Part shown: positions 1-5,170 of the stretch, one piece after another
How the letters are laid out: each line of letters starts with the position of its first letter
How positions within the stretch are numbered: position 1 is the first letter of the stretch
Assembly: GCA_018971405.1 (NCBI GenBank)
Contig: JAGXAX010000086.1
Span: forward strand, 1-6,523
DNA length: 6,523 bases
Direction of reading: 5' to 3'
Source: Alphaproteobacteria bacterium
GTDB taxonomy: Bacteria > Pseudomonadota > Alphaproteobacteria > Micavibrionales > UBA2020
Notes under the pieces: model-generated
The model's database searches: none
What the model was told of the DNA's origin: nothing
The model's input: only the letters and a program-made list of their open reading frames with translations
Made by a program: the position numbers and the translations under genes

Positions 1-1323
1 CTCCGCGCGCGCGCATCGTATAAATTCATGTTCACGGGGCTGGCCGCGCTGGCGTTGACGCTGCTGGCAGGCGTCTTTACGGCGCTGTTTTATATTCCGG
101 CGTTCTATCCGTTTTTGCGGCGCAGCGGCCTTGAAATGCCGGCGACGCACAGCCTGCACACGGCCTTCGCCATCGCATGGATTTTCTGCACTGCGACCGG
201 CGTCATGTACCGCATGATGGAAGACGCGGACGGCGGCATGACGCGGACGGAAAAACGGCTGGCGAACGCCCATTTCGCCCTGTGGTGCGCGGCGGGCGCG
301 GGCATCGCCGTTTCCCTGCCGCTGGGGCTTTATTCGGGCCGGGAATATATGGAATACAGCCCGTGGTTCGCTCTGCCGATACTCGCCGGATGGCTGTCCC
401 TCGCCGCTGTTTTTCTCGTCCGCGCGCGGGCCGGGTTCTGGGAGCGCCCGGTTTATATGCACATGTGGGGCGTGGCCTTGCTGTTATTCGTTTACTCCTT
501 CGCCGAAAACAACCTCTGGCCGCTCGGCTTTTTCAAGGGCGCCGCCGTCGCCGACATGCAGGTGCAGTGGAAATCTCTCGGCACGTTCTTCGGCGCGATG
601 AACCTTTGCGTCTACGGCTGCGCCTTGTATATTTCCGAGCGCATCGCCGAAAACACGGCCTACGCCCAGTCGCGCACGGCCTTCGCGCTGTTCTGGGTCG
701 GGCTCTTGAGCACCTTCACCAATTACGGCCATCACACCTATCACTTGCCGCAGAACGAAGCGATCAAATGGGTCAGTTTTATCACCAGCATGCTGGAAAT
801 CGTCATCCTCGTCAAAGTCCTCTCCGATATCGTCGGCATGATCCGCGAACGCCTCACTCCCGCAACGGGAGCGTTCTCCGAAACGCTTTCCTTTCTCAAG
901 GCGTCGAAAATCTGGACGGCGATCAACTTTATCTTCGCCATCGCCATTTCCGTGCCGCCGGTCAATGCGCTGATCCACGGCACGCGCGCCGTCACGGCGC
1001 ACGCGATGGGCGCGATGATCGGCATAGACGGATTCATCCTCTTCGCGGCGACATCGTGGTTCGTGGAATCCTTCGCGCCCAAAACAAAAGCAACCGGCCC
1101 CCTGCCAATGATCGCCCTGCAGGCGGGACTGGCGGGATTGTTCACGGCGCTTATACTCGGCGGCGGCATAACGGGTTTCTGCCGCTACACAGGACAGCCT
1201 TTGCCGCGCGGGATGCAGGATATCTGGACTGTCTTCGCGCTTGCAGGCGCAGTGATGGCCGCAGGAATTTCTATATTTTTATATAGATGGATAAAACAAG
1301 GTTTTTTGCAAAAAACGGCCTGA
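1..1323 (+). CDS. NorB-like heme-copper oxidase superfamily subunit I (5' partial)
   Basis: Integral membrane protein with about 12 hydrophobic segments, resembling the catalytic subunit of nitric oxide reductases and cbb3-type oxidases. Residues are numbered from the ATG at 28. H44, seven residues before W51, fits the low-spin heme ligand of helix II. H235-H236 in NYGHHTYH fit the paired Fe(B) histidines of helix VII. E257 falls where NorB has its conserved helix VIII glutamate. H325 in HGTRAVTAHAM fits the heme b3 ligand. Spacing between these points matches cNOR closely. Two ligands are not seen: there is no His between 145 and 235, so the helix VI Fe(B) ligand is absent, and M327 sits where the second low-spin heme His is expected. 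The frame is open to the window edge and the ATG at 28 has no ribosome binding site, so the true start is probably upstream. Family is fairly sure; NO or O2 reduction is not established. Confidence 0.82.
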   Translation, partial: LRARASYKFMFTGLAALALTLLAGVFTALFYIPAFYPFLRRSGLEMPATHSLHTAFAIAWIFCTATGVMYRMMEDADGGMTRTEKRLANAHFALWCAAGAGIAVSLPLGLYSGREYMEYSPWFALPILAGWLSLAAVFLVRARAGFWERPVYMHMWGVALLLFVYSFAENNLWPLGFFKGAAVADMQVQWKSLGTFFGAMNLCVYGCALYISERIAENTAYAQSRTAFALFWVGLLSTFTNYGHHTYHLPQNEAIKWVSFITSMLEIVILVKVLSDIVGMIRERLTPATGAFSETLSFLKASKIWTAINFIFAIAISVPPVNALIHGTRAVTAHAMGAMIGIDGFILFAATSWFVESFAPKTKATGPLPMIALQAGLAGLFTALILGGGITGFCRYTGQPLPRGMQDIWTVFALAGAVMAAGISIFLYRWIKQGFLQKTA

Positions 1324-1358
1324 TGGAGCGCCTTCGGAAAGCCTTTCATGAGGCGGCT

Positions 1359-1383
1359 AAAAAAAACGCCGCCTTGCGGCGGC
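1359..1383 (-). terminator. Rho-independent terminator of the SpoIIAA-like gene
   Basis: Read on the minus strand, a 6-bp GC stem (GCCGCC / GGCGGC, 1383-1378 with 1373-1368) closes a 4-base loop. It is followed by G and eight T residues (1366-1359). The hairpin begins 16 bases after the TAG that ends the downstream part of the SpoIIAA-like frame. The plus strand has no T run after this hairpin, so it serves the minus-strand gene and not the convergent NorB-like gene. A third copy of the arm at 1351-1357 could form an alternative, weaker pairing. Confidence 0.85.
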
Positions 1384-1399
1384 AGCCGGATAACGGAAC

Positions 1400-1894
1400 C
1401 TAGACACGGGTTCTTCCGCCGCGACGGGCGGGCCGCTTCTTTCCGCGTCCTTCTTCGGCCATGTCCTTGATGTTGTAAATGATCCTTCTTTTGGCCCGCC
1501 GGGGCGCCTTCCCTTCCCCCTTGCGCGGCCCGTCCTCCGAGATCCATTTTCTGGCGGCCTCGTAATCCGCAAGGTCGAATACCTTGATCGTTCCCGGGAA
1601 GAAAGGCGAAAAAACATGCGTTGCGGCGCGCAGCCACGCAACATCCGTCACCACAGCGACCGCACTGAAGCCGCTTCAGTGGTTGAGCCCGAACACCGTA
1701 TCGTCCCATACGGCACGGGCGTCATATCCTTTGAAGCTCTTGCCCGCCACGTAAAGCATGCGTATGGCCGGATATTTCGAGAACAGCCGGTCGGCACGGG
1801 GAATCAACAGATCCTTGTAATCCTTGTCGGTTATTTTTCCGCGGGCCTCCACGCCAAGCACATACTCCGGCAACCCTTCTATGGTTTTGAACAT
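1400..1894 (-). pseudogene. SpoIIAA-like (STAS-type) protein gene interrupted by an in-frame TGA
   Basis: The first 72 codons (MFKTIEGLPEYVLGVEARGK at the start, then the WDD motif at 63-65) are typical of the SpoIIAA-like family, small cytoplasmic STAS-fold proteins of unclear role. A TGA at codon 73 (1678-1676) follows FGLNH. The same frame then continues with SGFSAVAVVTDVAWLRAA and PGTIKVFDL, the expected second half of the domain, to a TAG at 1400. No frameshift is involved: one codon is nonsense, and TGG (Trp) is a one-base alternative. A 42-residue Arg/Lys-rich tail follows the domain, which usually ends near residue 120. The chosen start (1894) has AAAGGA eight bases upstream; the ATG at 1900 is only two bases from it. 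The TGA lies inside a perfect inverted repeat. An intact promoter and terminator suggest the loss is recent, or that the stop is bypassed or is an error. Confidence 0.8.
1663..1681. repeat. Perfect palindrome spanning the in-frame TGA
   Basis: The 19-base stretch cactgaagccgcttcagtg is a perfect inverted repeat with 9-base arms around one central base; as a hairpin it gives an 8-bp stem with a 3-base loop. The premature TGA of the SpoIIAA-like gene (complement tca at 1676-1678) lies in one arm. Base 1676 pairs with 1668. If the codon were TGG, this pair would be the only mismatch. Confidence 0.9.
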
Positions 1895-1912
1895 CTGCAT
1901 GATCCTTTCTCT

Positions 1913-1961
1913 TTTTCCGAGAATACTCCCGTTTCACGCGGCGCCTCTTGACGAAGGTCAA
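1913..1961 (-). promoter_or_regulatory. FNR/FixK-type promoter upstream of the SpoIIAA-like gene
   Basis: TTGAC-N4-GTCAA occupies 1948-1961 and is a perfect dyad fitting the TTGA-N6-TCAA box used by FNR, FixK and related regulators. On the minus strand a TATTCT -10-like hexamer (1925-1920) follows after 22 bases. This is the spacing of class II FNR promoters, where the box is centred at -41.5; the implied transcript start is near 1913, just ahead of the AAAGGA ribosome binding site. The box and spacing are seen directly; oxygen or NO control is inferred. The element sits in the 79-base gap after the hydrolase gene, which shows no terminator, so the SpoIIAA-like gene may also receive read-through. 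Confidence 0.6.
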
Positions 1962-1979
1962 TCCGCGGCTTTTCAGGAG

Positions 1980-2792
1980 TTACCGATCCCTGCTGAAAAA
2001 CGCGCCCGTCAGTTCCGCGACCCTGTGCCGCTCGCGGTCGACGTGAATCATGTGATAGCTGTCTTCGAGGATAACGACCTCGCAAGAACCGCCGTGACGC
2101 TTTTGAATGGCTCGGGAATTGCGCGGGTGACTCACGTCGTCGTCCTTGGCATGGAGCAGCAGCGTGGGGATCTTGATCTCAGGCAGGGCTTTTTTCAAGG
2201 CGTCATTGAGGCGGTAATTCTGGTAGAGAGAGCGCGCGGGGAAATAGGGCAGCGCGCCGTCGAAGTTGGCGGGGTTCTCGATGAAGCGGCGGATGCGGTC
2301 GTCCTTCACGCCAAAGGGGTGCGTCTCCTGAAAACGCGTATCGCGCACGGCGGGCACTTTGATCAAAATATCCTTGAACACCCGCGCGGCGCGCGACCAA
2401 CGCGGCTGGTTCCACCCGTCGTAGTCGAGTGCGGGGGCGTAGATGGCAACCTTGTCGATCGCTCCCTTTTCCTGATGCGCGAGATAGAGCGCGAGCGCGC
2501 CACCGACGCATATTCCCGCCGCGGAAACGCTGCCAACACGCGATTTGAAAGTCGCCAGCGCGTCTTTCAGCCCGGCCATCCAGTCTTCGTAAGTCGTTTG
2601 CGTCAGCGCCGCCTCGTCAAGGCAATGCCCCGCCAGCGTCGGCGCATAGACCGTGAAGCCCATCTTGTTGAGGTGCTTGCCGACAAAGCGCATCTCCGAC
2701 GGCGTGCCCGTCAGGCCGTGCACCAGCAAGACACCCTTGTCGCCGGCGCCCTGCAGGTAGAAGCTATGATCTTCGGCCACGCTGTCCCGCAC
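1980..2792 (-). CDS. Alpha/beta hydrolase (Est30 / S33 type) with Cys nucleophile
   Basis: Predicted soluble cytoplasmic hydrolase of 270 residues, similar to small carboxylesterases and monoacylglycerol-lipase-like proteins. LLVHGLTGTPSEM (22-34) gives the oxyanion HG motif. GICVGG (93-98) is the nucleophile elbow, with C95 where Ser is usual. HAKDDDV (214-220) carries the catalytic Asp, probably D218. H247 in DSYHMIHVDRER is the catalytic His. Cysteine elbows occur in dienelactone hydrolases and PHA synthases, but the rest of this protein is Est30-like. Last gene of a three-gene operon: its GTG start lies three bases after the aminotransferase stop and in the same frame, so translation is probably coupled. 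The ribosome binding site is weak (purines in the aminotransferase 3' end); a GTG at 2780, preceded by GGGA, is an alternative start. Ends with TAA. Substrate unknown. Confidence 0.87.
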   Translation of the reverse strand: MRDSVAEDHSFYLQGAGDKGVLLVHGLTGTPSEMRFVGKHLNKMGFTVYAPTLAGHCLDEAALTQTTYEDWMAGLKDALATFKSRVGSVSAAGICVGGALALYLAHQEKGAIDKVAIYAPALDYDGWNQPRWSRAARVFKDILIKVPAVRDTRFQETHPFGVKDDRIRRFIENPANFDGALPYFPARSLYQNYRLNDALKKALPEIKIPTLLLHAKDDDVSHPRNSRAIQKRHGGSCEVVILEDSYHMIHVDRERHRVAELTGAFFSRDR

Positions 2793-2795
2793 CGG

Positions 2796-4208
2796 CTATC
2801 TTTTTTCCGCGCGGGTGAAAAGTTCGTCGAGCAGGCGGAGCGCGAGGTCGATCTCGTCGTTGGAGATGGTCAGCGCGGGCGCGAGCGTGATGACGTTTTT
2901 GTAGTAGCCGCCGATGTCAAGCACGAGGCCGTGCTTTTTGCCGTTGACGACCATGTCGGCCTTCATGCCCTCTTCGGCGATCCAGTCCATCATCTCCTTG
3001 TCGGGCGTGAAACCGTCCTTTTTGCAGACTTCGATGCGCAGCGCAAGGCCGAGGCCGTCCACATCGCCGATGATCTTGTGCTTCTTCTGCAACTCCCGAA
3101 TGCCGTCGAGGAAGCGCGCACCCTTTTGCGCGACTTGCGTCTCGAAATCCTCCTCTTCCAGCATCTTCATGGTTTCGAGCGCGACCGACGTGCCCATCGG
3201 GTTGCTGGCGAAGGTCGAGTGCGTCGATCCCGGCGGGAAAATCGTCGGATTGATCATCTCCTCGCGCGCCCAGAGGCCCGAGAGGGGGTTAAGGCCGTTG
3301 GTGATGGCCTTGCCGAAGACAATGACGTCCGGCTTGACGCCGAAGTGCTCGATCGACCAGAGCTTGCCGGTGCGGTAGACGCCCATCTGGATTTCGTCGA
3401 CCACCATCAAAATGCCGTACTGGTCAAGAACCTTCTTCAGTTCGGAGAAGAAGTTCAGCGGCGGGATGACATAGCCGCCCGTGCCCTGGATCGGCTCGAC
3501 GTAGAAGGCGGCGTATTCGGCCTTCTTCGCCTTGAAATCCCACACGCCGTTGTATTCCGTTTCGAACAAACGGGCGAATTTCTGCACGCAATAATGGCCG
3601 TATTCCTCCTTGCTCATGCCTTTCGGCCCGCGGAAGTGGTAGGGGAACTCGATGAACTGCGCGCGCTCGCCGAAGTGCCCGAAGCGGCGGCGGTAACGAT
3701 AGCTCGACGTGATCGCCGAGGCGCCTAGCGTGCGCCCGTGGTAGCCGCCCTCGAAGGCGAACATCAGGCTTTTGCCGCCGGTGTAGTTGCGCACCAGTTT
3801 CAGCGAATCTTCGATCGCCTGCGCGCCTCCGACGTTGAAATGCACGCGGCCCTTCAGCCCGAACTTGCGCTCGGCGTCTTGCGCGATCAGCGCCGCCAGT
3901 TCCACCTTCTCGCGGTGCAGATATTGCGAGGCGACCTGCGGCAGCGTGTCGAGCTGGCGGTGCGCGACGGCATTCAGGCGCGGGTTGCGGTAACCGAAGT
4001 TGACGGCGGAATACCACATCTGCAAATCAAGAAACGGCGTGCCCGCCGCGTCGTAGAGATACGAGCCTTCGCAGGAGGAGAAAAACTTCGGCTTTTCCAT
4101 GTAGTGCACGGTATCGCCGTAGGAACAATATTTTTCCTCCAGCGCGCGCAGGTCCTCCTCCGCATATCCGGTCGTGTCCGACATGTTCTTTTTGAGCGCC
4201 TGGGTCAT
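2796..4208 (-). CDS. Class III PLP-dependent aminotransferase
   Basis: A 470-residue fold-type I aminotransferase of the ornithine / 4-aminobutyrate / diaminobutyrate group. Visible motifs are GGAQAIEDSLKLVRNYTG (127-144, cofactor phosphate region), YHGRTLGA (156-163), VEPIQGTGG (237-245), VVDEIQMGVYRTG (269-281) with D271 contacting the pyridine nitrogen, FGKAITNG (298-305) with K300 as the Schiff-base lysine, and GSTHSTFASNP (327-337). All core residues are present, so it should be active in the cytoplasm, moving an amino group between an omega-amine or amino acid and a keto acid. Start ATG has AAAGGA six bases upstream. It lies 14 bases after the phosphatase gene and three bases before the hydrolase gene. 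Ends with TAG. The class is sure. The substrate is not: general database names such as aspartate aminotransferase family protein should not be taken as function. Confidence 0.93.
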   Translation of the reverse strand: MTQALKKNMSDTTGYAEEDLRALEEKYCSYGDTVHYMEKPKFFSSCEGSYLYDAAGTPFLDLQMWYSAVNFGYRNPRLNAVAHRQLDTLPQVASQYLHREKVELAALIAQDAERKFGLKGRVHFNVGGAQAIEDSLKLVRNYTGGKSLMFAFEGGYHGRTLGASAITSSYRYRRRFGHFGERAQFIEFPYHFRGPKGMSKEEYGHYCVQKFARLFETEYNGVWDFKAKKAEYAAFYVEPIQGTGGYVIPPLNFFSELKKVLDQYGILMVVDEIQMGVYRTGKLWSIEHFGVKPDVIVFGKAITNGLNPLSGLWAREEMINPTIFPPGSTHSTFASNPMGTSVALETMKMLEEEDFETQVAQKGARFLDGIRELQKKHKIIGDVDGLGLALRIEVCKKDGFTPDKEMMDWIAEEGMKADMVVNGKKHGLVLDIGGYYKNVITLAPALTISNDEIDLALRLLDELFTRAEKR

Positions 4209-4222
4209 CTTTTTTCCTTTAT

Positions 4223-4891
4223 TTATATTATTTTTATAGGCTCTGTCGCGTAAGTTTCCAGCAGAAGGCGTTCAAGCCCCGCCGTGACATCGTGAAAGTT
4301 TTTATAAGAAGCGTAGGGCGTGCCCGTTTTCTCGCAATGCGCCGCCAACTGCCCCTTGGCAAAGACCGTTTCCGGCGTCGCGGAAACGCAGAAGTCCGAA
4401 CGCCCGTCGCCCACGTAGACGCGATGCGCCGTTTCCTTTTCGACTTCGCGGCATTTGCAGACGCCGGCGCCCGCGGCGCAGGCGGGCGAACGCCATGGCG
4501 ACGCCAGCTGGTAGGCATTCTCCGGCGAAATCGTCAGCCGGTTGGCGATCACGCGGAACACATCCAGCTTGCGGCGGCCAAGGATGCGGCGGATGAAGTA
4601 ATCGACGCCGTCGCTGATGATCGTCACCGGTATACTCGAATAATCGCAGAACGAGACGAAATCGGAGAAGCCCTCGTCTATCTCCACCTCATCGAGCACG
4701 CGGTCGAGTTCCGCCCTGGTCGCGCCCATCAGCGCGATCTGCCGCCGCATGCATTCGGCCGAGCCCATCTCGCCGCGCTGCCATTGCGCCTCGATCTCCA
4801 GCCAGCCCGGCGACGCGAGCCTCTCCAGCACGAAGTCGGTCGCGTCACGTGTCGTGATCGTGCCGTCAAAATCGCAGTAAACATGTATCAT
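4223..4891 (-). CDS. MtnX-like HAD-IB family phosphatase
   Basis: Predicted cytoplasmic Mg-dependent phosphatase of 222 residues, the usual size for MtnX-like members of HAD subfamily IB. MIHVYCDFDGTIT carries the nucleophile D7 and general acid D9. TIISDG (90-95) gives motif II with S93. K146 in GVCKC fits the motif III lysine. VYVGDGRSDF (158-167) is motif IV with D162 and D166. A Cys cluster (C138, C145, C147) surrounds K146, as in relatives. The named family member MtnX acts in methionine salvage, but no other salvage gene is here, so that role is doubtful. First gene of the minus-strand operon. The frame also has an ATG at 4930, adding 13 residues; M at 4891 is preferred because it matches the family N-terminus and a TATAGA -10-like element (4938-4933) would place the transcript start near 4926, inside the upstream ATG. 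Both starts have only a modest ribosome binding site. Confidence 0.87.
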   Translation of the reverse strand: MIHVYCDFDGTITTRDATDFVLERLASPGWLEIEAQWQRGEMGSAECMRRQIALMGATRAELDRVLDEVEIDEGFSDFVSFCDYSSIPVTIISDGVDYFIRRILGRRKLDVFRVIANRLTISPENAYQLASPWRSPACAAGAGVCKCREVEKETAHRVYVGDGRSDFCVSATPETVFAKGQLAAHCEKTGTPYASYKNFHDVTAGLERLLLETYATEPIKII

Positions 4892-5000
4892 TGTAAAACG
4901 CACCTCGGCGCGCATAAGTTTATTACGCATAATCTATAGGCCTCTTTTCATCAAATAAAAAGTAAATTAAAGCGCTAATTTGGCTTTATATTTCCGTAAT

Positions 5001-5031
5001 TTTAGAAAAGACAGCGCAGAACCTATTCTGC
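5001..5031 (+). promoter_or_regulatory. Candidate promoter with overlapping dyad upstream of CFA synthase
   Basis: TTTAGA (5001-5006) and TATTCT (5024-5029) are separated by 17 bases and each match the sigma-70 consensus at four of six positions. A perfect dyad GCAGAA-CCTA-TTCTGC (5016-5031) overlaps the -10-like hexamer, where an operator would block or modulate transcription. If used, the transcript would start near 5036 and carry a leader of about 135 bases. The dyad is certain; the promoter is a weak call. Confidence 0.3.
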
Positions 5032-5088
5032 TATCACGCCATTATGAAGCGAAACTGAAAACCGCACCTGACGATAAAATAATACTTC

Positions 5089-5124
5089 GCCGGAAAACAG
5101 GCGCGCGGGCGTTGCCCCTCCGGC
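5089..5124 (+). promoter_or_regulatory. Possible structured 5' leader of the CFA synthase mRNA
   Basis: Outer arms GCCGGA (5089-5094) and TCCGGC (5119-5124) are perfect complements and enclose an inner hairpin GGGC-GTT-GCCC (5107-5117). No T run follows, so it is not a terminator. Long leaders under small-RNA control are known for cfa in enterobacteria; any such role here is inference. Confidence 0.3.
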
Positions 5125-5170
5125 CATTCTGTCCTAAAAACATGGCTTCAACCGGCACGGGAGCTTTTTC

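Larger units (their letters stand above)
4931..5170. other. AT-rich divergent intergenic region
   Basis: This gap separates the minus-strand phosphatase operon from the plus-strand CFA synthase gene. Its left half (about 4931-5060) is much more AT-rich than the flanking genes, as expected for promoters. It holds an imperfectly placed dyad AAATTA-N6-TAATTT (4964-4981), a second dyad at 5016-5031, a possible plus-strand promoter and a structured leader. No convincing small gene was found in it. Confidence 0.6.

Noticed and set aside
5..14. Short CG dinucleotide run at the left edge
   Set aside because: It reads in frame as Arg/Ala codons of the NorB-like protein and is too short to call a repeat element.
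177..1286. Second plus-strand frame within the NorB-like gene
   Set aside because: Arg/His-rich translation with no domain; the overlapping frame has clear membrane helices and heme ligands.
1676..1678. TGA read as tryptophan (alternative genetic code) in the SpoIIAA-like gene
   Set aside because: TGA is used as a natural stop at expected family ends in the NorB-like gene (1321-1323) and the CFA synthase gene (6389-6391), and at 6413-6411. A single internal TGA does not support recoding genome-wide.
1663..1681. Selenocysteine insertion signal at the in-frame TGA
   Set aside because: Bacterial SECIS hairpins lie just downstream of the UGA. Here the UGA is inside the stem, and the family has no catalytic Cys expected at this position.
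2354..2364. TTTGATCAAA palindrome resembling half-sites of an FNR-type box
   Set aside because: It lies inside the hydrolase coding sequence and lacks the four-base spacer of the TTGAT-N4-ATCAA box.
1824..3728. Very long plus-strand open frame opposite the hydrolase and aminotransferase genes
   Set aside because: It is antisense to two well-conserved genes, has Arg/Val/Asp-heavy composition typical of the reverse strand of GC-rich coding DNA, no recognisable domain and no ribosome binding site.
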